Program-made: the position numbers and the translations under genes | Assembly (NCBI GenBank): GCA_964428355.1 | Contig: CAYRYU010000001.1 | Span: 124,001-188,000 of the forward strand | DNA: 64,000 nucleotides | Source: CAYRYU01 sp964428355 | Lineage (GTDB): Bacteria; Muiribacteriota; Ozemobacteria; Ozemobacterales; Ozemobacteraceae | Reading direction: 5' to 3' | Notes under the pieces: model-generated | The model's database searches: none | The model's input: only the letters and a program-made list of their open reading frames with translations | Told to the model about the DNA's origin: nothing | Shown: positions 8,718 through 16,532 of the stretch, in pieces | How positions within the stretch are numbered: position 1 is the stretch's first letter | Layout: each line of letters starts with the position of its first letter

Positions 8718-9449
8718 TTACTTTCCTCCCTGGGGTTTCGCCTTGGGGCTCTTGGGAGCCTTGGCGGCTTTGGGGGCCTTCGCGGCTTTGGGGGCCTTCG
8801 CGGGGGTTTCGGCCTTCACGCTCTTGGCCTTGGTCTGCTGCTGTTCATTGGCGGTCCGGGCAGATTTAAGCTGGGTCCGGATCACGTCCGGCCTTTCACG
8901 AAGAACGATCAGGGCGTGCGAAGTGGGCTTCCGGATCCGGCATGCGCGGCCGCGGGCCCGGGCCATGAACCGCCGCAGCACGGGGCCACCGTCGATAAGG
9001 ACCTTCGCGACGAAAAGATCGTCGGCCTTCAGCTCATGGTTGTTCCCGGCGTTGGCAACAGCCGATTTGAGAAGCTTGAGGAGGATGGGTGCTCCGCTCT
9101 TGGGGGCGAATTGAAGGATCCCCATCGCCTCGTCGACCGACTTCCCGCGGATGGCATCGGCCACCAGCCGGAGTTTGCGGGGACTGATCCGGACGTTCCG
9201 GATGAAGGCGCGGGGCGTGTCGACCAGCTCGATGAGCCGGCTCTTTTCAGCCCAGGAGAGGTCGGAGACCTTGGGATAAACCTTCTCTTTCCGACCGAGG
9301 GAATCGGGTTTGAAGGAGTAAAGGCCGGCCTGGGTAAGGATCCGCTCGATCTTGGCCCGACTGTGCTTGGTATCGAAGCCCTTGATCTGGCGCATGCCGT
9401 TGTAAATGTCGATGTCTTCCTGGATGGTCACACCTACGAGTCGCAACAT
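8718..9449 (-). CDS. rplV: 50S ribosomal protein L22 with S13-like N-terminal domain and Lys/Ala/Pro tail
   Basis: Typical L22 is about 110 aa; this one is 243. The L22 core starts near residue 80 (RAFIRNVRISPRKLRLVADA) and runs through the beta-hairpin to RARGRACRIRKPTSHA near residue 185. Residues 1-75 resemble the N-terminus of ribosomal protein S13: RLVGVTIQ against the S13 RIAGV-x-I start, then IKGF, SRAKIERILTQAGL, and SDLSWAEKSRLIELV in the position of the S13 SELSEGQIDTLRDEV. Residues about 195-243 are a low-complexity Ala/Pro/Lys tail (AKAPKAAK repeats). The ATG has a strong Shine-Dalgarno (AAGGAGA) and follows rpsS by 15 bp, so the extension is genuinely translated. L22 lines the exit tunnel. 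Confidence 0.93.
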   Translation of the reverse strand: MLRLVGVTIQEDIDIYNGMRQIKGFDTKHSRAKIERILTQAGLYSFKPDSLGRKEKVYPKVSDLSWAEKSRLIELVDTPRAFIRNVRISPRKLRLVADAIRGKSVDEAMGILQFAPKSGAPILLKLLKSAVANAGNNHELKADDLFVAKVLIDGGPVLRRFMARARGRACRIRKPTSHALIVLRERPDVIRTQLKSARTANEQQQTKAKSVKAETPAKAPKAAKAPKAAKAPKSPKAKPQGGK

Positions 9450-9464
9450 TGCCGATCTCCTTGC

Positions 9465-9737
9465 CTACTTCAGGGCCGCGGCTTTTTCGCCCACCGAGTG
9501 ACTTTTGAAGGTCCGGGTGGCGGCGAATTCGCCGAGCTTGTGACCGACCATGTTCTCGGTGATGAACACCGGGACATGTTTCCGGCCGTTGTGAACCGCG
9601 ATGGTGTGGCCGACCATGACGGGGTACACTGTGGAAGATCGGGACCAGGTCCGGATCTGGCGCTTTTCGCCGGAGCGGTTCATGGTCTCGATCCGTTTCA
9701 TAAGACGTTCTTCAACGTATGGAAGTTTTTTGCTCAC
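9465..9737 (-). CDS. rpsS: 30S ribosomal protein S19
   Basis: 30S head protein forming a complex with S13. The 90 aa contain RSSTVYPVMVGHTIAVHNGR and HVPVFITENMVGHKLGEFA, the family signature. Length is normal. It lies between rplB and rplV. Confidence 0.97.
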   Translation of the reverse strand: MSKKLPYVEERLMKRIETMNRSGEKRQIRTWSRSSTVYPVMVGHTIAVHNGRKHVPVFITENMVGHKLGEFAATRTFKSHSVGEKAAALK

Positions 9738-9750
9738 GATTCAATCTCCC

Positions 9751-10578
9751 TTACTTCTTCCGCCGAGAAATGATGTACTGGCTCGAGGGGTTCTTCCGTT
9801 TCCGGGTCTTGTACCCCTTTGCGGGTTGGCCCCACAGGGACACCGGCACGCGACCGCGGCCGTTCTTTCCTTCACCACCGCCGTGCGGGTGATCGCAAGG
9901 ATTCATGACCGCGCCCCGGACGAAGGGCCGCCAGCCCTTCCAGCGGTTCCGACCGGCCTTCCCGATCGACAGGTTCATGTGATCGAGGTTCCCTACCGTC
10001 CCGATCACGGCTCGGCAATCGAGACGGATTCGCCGCATCTCACCGGAGGGCAGGATAACCTGGGCGAAATCGCCCTCCTTTCCGGCGAGCTGAGCATGGG
10101 CACCGGCAGTTCGGCCGATCTGGGCACCCTTCCCCGGCTTCATCTCGATGTGGTGGATGGTCGTGCCAAGAGGGATGTCCCGGAGGGAGAGGCAGTTTCC
10201 GACGGTGATATCGGAGCCCGGACCATTCTCGATGGTCATTCCGACCTTGAGGCCCTCGGGGGCGATGATGTACCGCTTTTCCCCATCTTTGTAGTGGATG
10301 AGAGCGATTCGACAAGTCCGGTTGGGATCGTATTCGATCGTGGCGACCCGGCCGGGAATCCCGTCCTTGCGCCGCTTGAAATCGATGATCCGGTAGAACC
10401 GCTTGGATCCGCCGCCGCGATGGCGCTGGGTCACGTGCCCATGATGGTTGCGGCCCGCCGGGCGATGGAGAATCACCAGCAGGGACTTTTCGGGAGTCCG
10501 GGACGTGATTTCCTCGAAGGTGTACCCTTCAATGAAGCGCCGGGAGGGAGTAGTCGGATTATAACTCTTGATGCTCAT
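9751..10578 (-). CDS. rplB: 50S ribosomal protein L2
   Basis: Core large-subunit protein needed for subunit association and peptidyl transferase activity. The 275 aa include GRNHHGHVTQRHRGGGSKRF and the conserved MNPCDHPHGGGEGKNGRG with the essential His, then a basic C-terminus. Length is normal. It sits in standard S10-operon order between rplW and rpsS. Confidence 0.98.
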   Translation of the reverse strand: MSIKSYNPTTPSRRFIEGYTFEEITSRTPEKSLLVILHRPAGRNHHGHVTQRHRGGGSKRFYRIIDFKRRKDGIPGRVATIEYDPNRTCRIALIHYKDGEKRYIIAPEGLKVGMTIENGPGSDITVGNCLSLRDIPLGTTIHHIEMKPGKGAQIGRTAGAHAQLAGKEGDFAQVILPSGEMRRIRLDCRAVIGTVGNLDHMNLSIGKAGRNRWKGWRPFVRGAVMNPCDHPHGGGEGKNGRGRVPVSLWGQPAKGYKTRKRKNPSSQYIISRRKK

Positions 10579-10604
10579 TACATGCTCCTCTTTCTATCGC
10601 CGGC

Positions 10605-10898
10605 TCAGGCGATTCCCTCGAAGAATGGGATCGAATCCGCCTGGTTGAGGGTAACGATCGCCTTCTTCCAGGAGGAGGTGAACCCCTTGTACACACCGCG
10701 TTTCTTGGCTTTGGGGTGAACGTTGAGAGTGCAGACCTTCTTCACCCGCACCTTGAAAAGCTTCTCGATGGCCTCTTTGATCTGGTCCTTGTTGGCGTCC
10801 CTGGCCACCCGGAACTGGTAGATCTTTTCGTTCATCCGGTCGTAGCTCTTTTCAGAGACGATCGGCCGGAGGATGATATCCTGGTTTGTCCGGTTCAT
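10605..10898 (-). CDS. rplW: 50S ribosomal protein L23
   Basis: Tunnel-exit protein that is the docking site for trigger factor and SRP. The 97 aa include IILRPIVSEKSYDRMNEKIY and KVRVKKVCTLNVHPKAKKRG, as expected. The start overlaps the rplD stop by four bases (ATGA), indicating translational coupling. Unlike its exit-site neighbours L22 and L29, it has a normal length. Confidence 0.97.
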   Translation of the reverse strand: MNRTNQDIILRPIVSEKSYDRMNEKIYQFRVARDANKDQIKEAIEKLFKVRVKKVCTLNVHPKAKKRGVYKGFTSSWKKAIVTLNQADSIPFFEGIA

Positions 10899-11515
10899 TT
10901 CTGCAATCCCTCCTCGAGCTGCTTCACCGCGCCGTCACTGATGGCGAGGGTCCCGTACCGGAGAAGGTCGACGGGACTGACCTGCATCGGGGTGACGATT
11001 TTGAGACCTTTCAGATTGGTTGTGGCCCGACGGGTGAGTTCGGAAATCTCAGAAACGACGATCAGGGCTTTTTCGGCCTTGATGGCGGTGAGGAAAGCCC
11101 TCACGTCCCTGGTCTTCCCCGATTCGAAGGTAAGACCGGCAACAACCTTGATCCTGTCTTCCGCCGCCATCGAGGAAAGGATTCCCATGATGGCCCGGTC
11201 GACGGCCTTCTTGGGAGGCCGATGATCGTATATCCGGGGGCGGGGTCCGAAAGTGCAGGCGCCCCCCGGCCAGATCGGGGACCTGGTGGAACCCTGCCGG
11301 GCACGACTGGTTCCCTTTTGGCGCCAGGGTTTCCGGCCACCACCGCGGACTTCGTTCCGCACCTTGGTGAACACGGTTCCCTGTCGCTCGTTGTTGAGCT
11401 GGGCCTTGACCACATCGTTGATCGTCTGGGGATGGACCTTCCGCGAGAACACGTCATCGCTCAGCGTGAGCGTTCCCGAGGAGGACCCTTTCATGTTCAG
11501 AAGCTTGAATTCCAT
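10895..11515 (-). CDS. rplD: 50S ribosomal protein L4
   Basis: Large-subunit protein whose loop reaches into the exit tunnel; in E. coli it also represses the S10 operon. The 206 aa contain the tunnel loop (RNEVRGGGRKPWRQKGTSRA) and the following GSTRSPIWPGG. Length is normal. It overlaps rplW and follows rplC by 11 bp. No evidence on autoregulation can be drawn from sequence. Confidence 0.97.
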   Translation of the reverse strand: MEFKLLNMKGSSSGTLTLSDDVFSRKVHPQTINDVVKAQLNNERQGTVFTKVRNEVRGGGRKPWRQKGTSRARQGSTRSPIWPGGACTFGPRPRIYDHRPPKKAVDRAIMGILSSMAAEDRIKVVAGLTFESGKTRDVRAFLTAIKAEKALIVVSEISELTRRATTNLKGLKIVTPMQVSPVDLLRYGTLAISDGAVKQLEEGLQK

Positions 11516-11526
11516 GACTGCCTCCC

Positions 11527-12150
11527 TTACTTCGCCCGCCGGATGATGACGAGACCGTTTCTCGCCCCGGGGATGCTGCCTTTGACCAGCAGAAGGTTCT
11601 TCTGCTCGTCCACCTTCATTACCCGCAGGTTCTTGGCGGTCTTCCGGACATTTCCCAACTGACCGGGAAGGCGTTTTCCCTTCCAGGTGCGGCTGGCTTC
11701 CTGGCCGGAACCCGTCGAACCGGTGGCCCGGGGTCTGTCCGACTGACCGTGTGTCTGCCCGGCGCCATTGAAATTGTGCCGTTCCATCGCCCCGGAGAAC
11801 CCCTTGCCCTTGCTGGTCCCGATCACGTCGATCACGTCGCCTTCCTTGAACATGGAAACGTTGATCTCTGTGTTGGGTTGGATCTTGTCCATTTCGTCGG
11901 CCGGAAGGCTCCGGACGAACCGGAAGGGCTTCACTCCCGCCTTCTCGAACATCTTGCGGAGAGGCTGGTTGAGGGCCTTCTTGACCGCTTCGGTCCGGAT
12001 CTCGCGATATCCGACCTGCACGCCTTTTTCACCCTTCCGGATGATGGTGCAGGGGCCTACGCTGATGACCGTGACCGGAGTCACGTCACCGTTGTCCAAA
12101 AAAATCTGGGTCATTCCCACCTTGGTTCCCAAAATCGCGTTCAAACCCAT
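11527..12150 (-). CDS. rplC: 50S ribosomal protein L3
   Basis: Early assembly protein near the peptidyl transferase centre. The 207 aa begin GLNAILGTKVGMTQIF and contain GTSKGKGFSGAMERHNFNG and the central extension around GSTGSGQEASRTWKGKRLPG, where the Gln methylated in E. coli lies. Length is normal. The gene follows rpsJ. Confidence 0.97.
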   Translation of the reverse strand: MGLNAILGTKVGMTQIFLDNGDVTPVTVISVGPCTIIRKGEKGVQVGYREIRTEAVKKALNQPLRKMFEKAGVKPFRFVRSLPADEMDKIQPNTEINVSMFKEGDVIDVIGTSKGKGFSGAMERHNFNGAGQTHGQSDRPRATGSTGSGQEASRTWKGKRLPGQLGNVRKTAKNLRVMKVDEQKNLLLVKGSIPGARNGLVIIRRAK

Positions 12151-12177
12151 GGTTATTCCTCCTTCGTCCCCTCGCCT

Positions 12178-12489
12178 TTACAGCATCTTGATTTCGATGT
12201 TGACGCCCGAGGGAAGGTCCATGTTCATGAGGGAGTCAACCGTCTGGCTGGAAGGGCTGAACAGATCGATGTTTCGCTTGTGGATCCGCATCTCGAATTG
12301 TTCGCGACTGTCCTTGTTAACAAAGGGGGAGCGCAACACGGTGTATTTGCGGATCTCGGTGGGCATGGGGATAGGTCCGGAAATCCGGGTTCCCGTGCGC
12401 TTTACGGTGTCACAGATCCTGGCCACGGACTGGTCCAACAGCCGGTGGTCGAAGGCCTTGAGGGACAACCGCATCTTCTGCTTGGCCAT
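12178..12489 (-). CDS. rpsJ: 30S ribosomal protein S10
   Basis: 30S head protein and NusE transcription-antitermination factor. The 103 aa contain LKAFDHRLLDQSVARI and the signature GPIPMPTEIRKYTVLRSPFV. Length is normal. It follows fusA directly with a 39-bp gap; the tuf gene that often sits here is absent. Confidence 0.97.
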   Translation of the reverse strand: MAKQKMRLSLKAFDHRLLDQSVARICDTVKRTGTRISGPIPMPTEIRKYTVLRSPFVNKDSREQFEMRIHKRNIDLFSPSSQTVDSLMNMDLPSGVNIEIKML

Positions 12490-12528
12490 ATGTGTTCATC
12501 CTCCTTGGACGATTTTACAAAATGATGG

Positions 12529-14646
12529 TCAAACGGCTTCGGCATGCTGCTGGGGCGGCCGCCGAAAACCGTACATCCCGAGAAACCGCTCCATGACGGC
12601 TTCGGGAACTTCGTCGTAATGGGAAACTTCCATTGTGAAACTGGCCCGGCCCTGGGATAAACTCCGGAGCTGGGTCGAGTAGCCGAACATATCGGAAAGC
12701 GGGGCAAGACAGTCGATGACGCGGATCTCGTCCCTCATCTCGACATTGAGAATCTTTCCCCGCCGGGAGTTCATGTTGCCGATGATATCCCCCATATACT
12801 GGTCGGGGGTTTCGATTTCCACCTTCATGAATGGCTCGAGAATGATCGGCGAAGCTTTCTGGACCGCATTTTTTACCGCCTCGAAAGCCGCGATCTTGAA
12901 GGCGATGTCGGAGCTGTCGACCGGGTGAGAGGACCCGTCAAGCAGGGTCACCTTCACATCGACAACGGGGTATCCGGCAAGGACACCGTCGTTCAGAGAA
13001 TCCCGGACGCCCTGTTCGATGGCCTTGAAGAACTGCCGGGGAACCGCATCCCCGGAAATGGCGTTGACGAACTCGAAACCTCCACCGCGGGAAAGTGGTT
13101 CCACCCGCAGGACCACGTGCCCATACTGGCCATGCCCACCGGTTTGCTTGACATGCCTGACTTCGCCTCGGGCGGCGGAACGGATTCCTTCCTTGTAGGC
13201 GACTTGCGGCTTGCCTACGGTGGCCTTGACCCCGAACTCCCGGATGATCCGGTCGAAAACCACCTCGAGGTGGAGCTCGCCCATTCCTGCGATAATCGTT
13301 TCGCCCGTCTCCGGGTCGATCCGGGCCTTGAATGTGGGATCCTCGTCCATAAGGGAGTTGAGCACCATGCTGAGTTTCGCCAGATCGGCTTGCGTGCGGG
13401 GTTCGATCGCTTGCGAGATGACCGTTTCGGGAAACCCGATTTTCTCGAGGAGGACGGGACGGTCTTCGCTGGAAAGGGTGTCGCCCGTCGCGATCTTCTT
13501 GGGACCCACGACCGCCACGATGTCGCCCGCTCTGACCTCGTCGAGGTCCTGGCGCTGGTTTGCGTGCATCTGGAGGATTCGGCCGATCCGTTCCCGGGAG
13601 CTGCGGGCGGAATTCCAGACCGGGGAGCCGGATTTCAACGCTCCAGAATAAACCCGCATGTAGACAAGCTTTCCTACATGGGGGTCGGTCATGACCTTGA
13701 AAACAAGGGCGGAAAAGGGCTCTTCTGGATCGGCCTTGATTTCGATGGGATCATGGTTCTTGGGGTCGAACCCCTGGACGGAGGGAATGTCGAGCGGGGA
13801 CGGAAGGTAGTCTACGACCGCATCGAGAAGCGCCTGGACACCTTTGTTCTTGAAGGCGGCTCCGCAGATCACCGGAACCACGCTCCCTTTCACTGTGGCC
13901 TCGCGCAGAACCCTTTTCACCAGCGCCACGGGAACCGGCTGGTCTTCGAGAAACCTCTCGAGGATCTCATCGTTGTAGGTGGAAAGGGTTTCGAGGAGGA
14001 AGGTCCGGGCGGTATTCGCCTTTTCCTTCAACTCTTCGGGGATGGCGCGGATCTCGAATCTGGAGCCAAGCTGATCGTCGGATTTTCCCCAGACATGGGA
14101 ATTCATCTCGACGATATCGACATGCCCCACGAATGTGTCTTCCGCTCCGATCGGAATCGCAATTGGAAGAGGCTTCGACTGGAGACGGTCCTTGATCTGC
14201 TCGATCACACGCTCGAAATGGGCGCCCACCCGGTCCATTTTGTTGACGAAAGCTAGTCGGGGGATCCGGTACTTGTTCGCCTGCCGCCAGACGGTTTCGG
14301 ATTGAGGCTGGACACCCGCGACCGCACAGAAAACGACAACCCCGCCGTCGAGAACCCGGAGGGAGCGCTCAACTTCTGCGGTGAAATCCACGTGGCCTGG
14401 TGTGTCCAAAATGTTGATGTCGCAATCCATCCACCGGCATTTTGTCGCCGCGCTGGTGATAGTGATCCCGCGCTCCTGCTCCTGGATCATCCAGTCCATG
14501 GTGGCTGTGCCGTCATGCACTTCGCCCATCTTGTAGTTCTTCCCCGTGTAGTAGAGAATCCTTTCGGTCGTGGTCGTCTTACCGGCATCGATATGCGCGA
14601 TGATGCCGATATTCCGGACCTTGGCCATCATTTCACGGGGAGTCAT
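12529..14646 (-). CDS. fusA: Translation elongation factor G
   Basis: Translocation GTPase. The 705 aa (the E. coli protein is 704) contain the G1 loop AHIDAGKTTTTERILYY, the DTPGHVDF G3 motif, NKMDRVG G4 motif and a full set of domains II-V. The frame is open further upstream, but the start is set at the ATG at 14644-14646. That gives MTPREMMAKVRNIGIIAHID, places the start 35 bp after rpsG and matches family N-termini. It sits between rpsG and rpsJ, so the str and S10 operons are joined without tuf. Confidence 0.97.
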   Translation of the reverse strand: MTPREMMAKVRNIGIIAHIDAGKTTTTERILYYTGKNYKMGEVHDGTATMDWMIQEQERGITITSAATKCRWMDCDINILDTPGHVDFTAEVERSLRVLDGGVVVFCAVAGVQPQSETVWRQANKYRIPRLAFVNKMDRVGAHFERVIEQIKDRLQSKPLPIAIPIGAEDTFVGHVDIVEMNSHVWGKSDDQLGSRFEIRAIPEELKEKANTARTFLLETLSTYNDEILERFLEDQPVPVALVKRVLREATVKGSVVPVICGAAFKNKGVQALLDAVVDYLPSPLDIPSVQGFDPKNHDPIEIKADPEEPFSALVFKVMTDPHVGKLVYMRVYSGALKSGSPVWNSARSSRERIGRILQMHANQRQDLDEVRAGDIVAVVGPKKIATGDTLSSEDRPVLLEKIGFPETVISQAIEPRTQADLAKLSMVLNSLMDEDPTFKARIDPETGETIIAGMGELHLEVVFDRIIREFGVKATVGKPQVAYKEGIRSAARGEVRHVKQTGGHGQYGHVVLRVEPLSRGGGFEFVNAISGDAVPRQFFKAIEQGVRDSLNDGVLAGYPVVDVKVTLLDGSSHPVDSSDIAFKIAAFEAVKNAVQKASPIILEPFMKVEIETPDQYMGDIIGNMNSRRGKILNVEMRDEIRVIDCLAPLSDMFGYSTQLRSLSQGRASFTMEVSHYDEVPEAVMERFLGMYGFRRPPQQHAEAV

Positions 14647-14681
14647 CGCCACGTTCCCTGCTCTCTCTTCGCTCTTCCCGA

Positions 14682-15155
14682 TTAAACCCGATAGTGGGCG
14701 AAAGCCTTGTTGGCTTCGGCCATGCGATGGACTTCGTCGCGCTTCTTCATCGTCGCGCCGGTGTTCTTCAAAACATCGTTCATCTCGCTGGAAAGACGGT
14801 CGGCCATGGTCTTCTCTTTCCGGGCCCGGCAGAAACCGAGGATCCAACGGAAAGCCAGCGCAATCGCCCGTTCCTGCTTGACTTCGACGGGAACCTGGTA
14901 GTTGGCGCCCCCGATTCGCTTGGACCGGACTTCGACGATGGGTTTCGCTGCATCGATCGCCTTTTTGAACAGTTCGAGGGGGTTTTCCCCACCGTTCATC
15001 TTGGAAAGCTTCTCGACCGCGGTGTAGAAGATCCTCGTCGCGACGCTTTTCTTCCCCCGAAGCATGAGGCTGTTCAAAAAGCGGGTGACGAGTTTGGAAT
15101 TGTACACGGAATCAGGGACGAGTTCCCTTTTGCTGACGTGTCCACGACGTGGCAT
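14682..15155 (-). CDS. rpsG: 30S ribosomal protein S7
   Basis: Primary assembly protein of the 30S head; str-operon repressor in E. coli. The 157 aa start MPRRGHVSKRELVPDSVYNS and contain FLNSLMLRGKKSVATRIFY and the C-terminal MAEANKAFAHYRV. Length is normal. It follows rpsL by 12 bp. Confidence 0.97.
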   Translation of the reverse strand: MPRRGHVSKRELVPDSVYNSKLVTRFLNSLMLRGKKSVATRIFYTAVEKLSKMNGGENPLELFKKAIDAAKPIVEVRSKRIGGANYQVPVEVKQERAIALAFRWILGFCRARKEKTMADRLSSEMNDVLKNTGATMKKRDEVHRMAEANKAFAHYRV

Positions 15156-15167
15156 GACAGTCTCTCC

Positions 15168-15542
15168 TTATTTCTTGGGCCGTTTTGCGCCGTATTTCGA
15201 GCGCGCCTGCTTCCGGTTTGCAACTCCGGCGCAATCGAGGGTGCCGCGGATGATGTGATAACGAACGCCGGGGAGATCCTTGACGCGGCCGCCGCGGATC
15301 ATGACAACCGAGTGCTCCTGCAGGTTGTGTCCGATTCCGGGGATGTACGCGGTGACTTCGATTTTGTTGGTCAATCGGACCCTGGCGATCTTCCGCAAGG
15401 CGGAGTTCGGTTTCTTGGGGGTGGTGGTTTTTACGACGGTACAAACACCTCGCCGCTGGGGGCAGTTGGTCAAAGCTGGCGAAGACGACTTGTACCGGAC
15501 CGCCATCCGCTCCTTTCGAATCAGCTGATTGATGGTTGGCAC
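15168..15542 (-). CDS. rpsL: 30S ribosomal protein S12
   Basis: Decoding-centre protein and streptomycin-resistance target. The start is the GTG at 15540-15542, preceded by AGGAGT. This gives 124 aa beginning MPTINQLIRKERM, which matches the family; the longer open frame upstream is untranslated leader. The decoding loops (TPKKPNSALRKIARV and GHNLQEHSVVMIRGGRVKDL) are wild-type. First gene of the superoperon; a promoter lies about 70-100 bp upstream. Confidence 0.97.
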   Translation of the reverse strand: MPTINQLIRKERMAVRYKSSSPALTNCPQRRGVCTVVKTTTPKKPNSALRKIARVRLTNKIEVTAYIPGIGHNLQEHSVVMIRGGRVKDLPGVRYHIIRGTLDCAGVANRKQARSKYGAKRPKK

Positions 15543-15614
15543 GTAAGACTCCTTCCTTCCGGCATTCCTTTTGCCGTAAGATGATAAATCCCTCCCGAGG
15601 AGGGGTAGTTGTTG

Positions 15615-15643
15615 ATTGTAGCACTGTTTTTGGGCCATGTCAA
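15615..15643 (-). promoter_or_regulatory. Sigma-70-type promoter of the str-S10-spc superoperon
   Basis: Read on the minus strand: -35 TTGACA (15638-15643), a 17-bp spacer and -10 TACAAT (15615-15620). This is close to consensus and lies about 73 bp before the rpsL GTG. It is the only strong promoter I see ahead of the ribosomal genes, so it probably drives everything from rpsL towards map. Confidence 0.8.
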
Positions 15644-15819
15644 CGGGAAACAGGGTTTTTGACTGGTCATCTGGAAAAAATGCTCCCGGGAACTCACTTC
15701 TCCGGCTTCCCCAGGGGTACCATTTCCCCTTCCCGCTACTTTCCCAGGCCTAGTCAGGGGGGACCGAAACAAGCGAACCCGGATTCCCCTGCCCCCTCCC
15801 ATATCTTGAGTTTCCAGAG

Positions 15820-15848
15820 AAAAAAAAACGCCTCCCGTGAAGAAGGCG
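15820..15848 (-). terminator. Rho-independent terminator after the 99-aa exported protein gene
   Basis: On the minus strand a 7-bp stem (CGCCTTC pairing with GGAGGCG, one G-U) with a 6-nt loop is followed by nine T residues, about 30 bp after the stop codon of the upstream gene. Confidence 0.75.
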
Positions 15849-15879
15849 GACGAGTCACCCTTGAAGTCGAGAGGGCGTT

Positions 15880-16179
15880 TCAGTTTCCCCCGGTTTTCTT
15901 CCCTTCCTTGCTCTCGTTCGCGGCGACCGCGGCAAGCTTGCACTCCGCACTGGCCTGTTCGAGAAGTTCCTTGGCTTTCTGGGCATGCCCCTGCATATCG
16001 AACTCATTCGCGACCTGAGCTTTCTTGAGGCGCTCGAAGGCATTATCGATCAGAGCCTGCGCAGCAGCCAGATTGGGATGCCTTTTCGCCTTGATGTTCC
16101 GGACGGGTTTTGCGGCATATAGCAGCCCGGTAACCATTAGAAAGGAAAGAAGGATTCCAAGGACGGTACGTTTTTCCAT
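15880..16179 (-). CDS. Small exported alanine-rich helical protein, unknown function
   Basis: 99 aa. Residues 1-22 form a signal peptide (MEKRTVLGILLSFLMVTGLL, then YAA as a likely cleavage site). The rest is predicted helical and rich in Ala, Lys and Glu (AAAQALIDNAFERLKKAQ; AKELLEQASAECKLAAVAA), with a single Cys in the mature part. It is a monocistronic unit with its own promoter upstream and a terminator downstream. I do not recognise the family. It could be a periplasmic adaptor or a small envelope protein. Confidence 0.75.
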   Translation of the reverse strand: MEKRTVLGILLSFLMVTGLLYAAKPVRNIKAKRHPNLAAAQALIDNAFERLKKAQVANEFDMQGHAQKAKELLEQASAECKLAAVAANESKEGKKTGGN

Positions 16180-16207
16180 TTTTTTCCTCCAAAAGATTCC
16201 TGCCGGA

Positions 16208-16237
16208 ATTCTGCCTTCCCTATTCCGGATATGTCAA
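16208..16237 (-). promoter_or_regulatory. Probable promoter of the 99-aa exported protein gene
   Basis: Minus strand: perfect -35 TTGACA (16232-16237), 18-bp spacer, -10 CAGAAT (16208-16213, four of six consensus bases). The predicted leader is about 20 nt and contains a GGAGG ribosome-binding site. Confidence 0.5.
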
Positions 16238-16455
16238 GTCGGAATGAGACCTTGCTTTTGCCCCACCGAAAGAGGGCTGGTTTTCTGGGGGGATTCTCTT
16301 CTCCGCTCATTCAATCACTCTCCCCTCTTCCGCCTCGATTGAAAGATTGGAGCCGAATGCGCAACAATAAAATGAAACTCTTTGGAACTTGCTTCATGTA
16401 AAAGGGCATCCAGAAGGCTCCCATTTCGGAAAAATCCGGGCGATCCCCTTGCCCC

Positions 16456-16484
16456 TTCCCAGCCTTTCCGTTCTGGGTTAGAAT
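16456..16484 (+). promoter_or_regulatory. Candidate promoter of the 193-aa exported protein gene
   Basis: -10 TAGAAT (16479-16484), 17-bp spacer and a weak -35 TTCCCA (16456-16461), about 50 bp before the start codon. Confidence 0.35.
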
Positions 16485-16532
16485 CGACCGGGCCACAGAC
16501 CTTCAAACGCCCCCCCCAAAGGAGAACCCGAC

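Larger units (their letters stand above)
15543..15879. other. Gene-free region: str-S10-spc promoter and leader, plus terminator of the neighbouring gene
   Basis: This 337-bp stretch holds the superoperon promoter (15615-15643, minus), its leader of about 65 nt, and the rho-independent terminator (15820-15848) of the small exported-protein gene upstream. The leader starts with a short G+C-rich hairpin (arms 15590-15595 and 15599-15604) close to the predicted 5' end, which may protect the mRNA. I see no convincing coding sequence in it. Confidence 0.7.
16180..16532. other. Gene-free divergent promoter region
   Basis: 353 bp between two divergent exported-protein genes. It holds the minus-strand promoter at 16208-16237 and a weaker plus-strand promoter candidate at 16456-16484. 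The middle (about 16240-16450) has no recognisable gene, repeat or RNA. Confidence 0.6.

Noticed and set aside
8750..8830. Short tandem repeat that looked CRISPR- or VNTR-like
   Set aside because: It is the coding sequence of the Ala/Pro/Lys tail of L22, in frame and within a conserved gene; no spacers.
14647..14847. N-terminal extension of EF-G
   Set aside because: It is encoded by the end of rpsG in another frame; the ATG at 14646 gives a family-typical start and length.
15543..15638. Longer S12 starting at 15638
   Set aside because: The extra 32 residues match no S12, and the start would lie in the -35 box of the promoter; the GTG at 15542 has a good ribosome-binding site.
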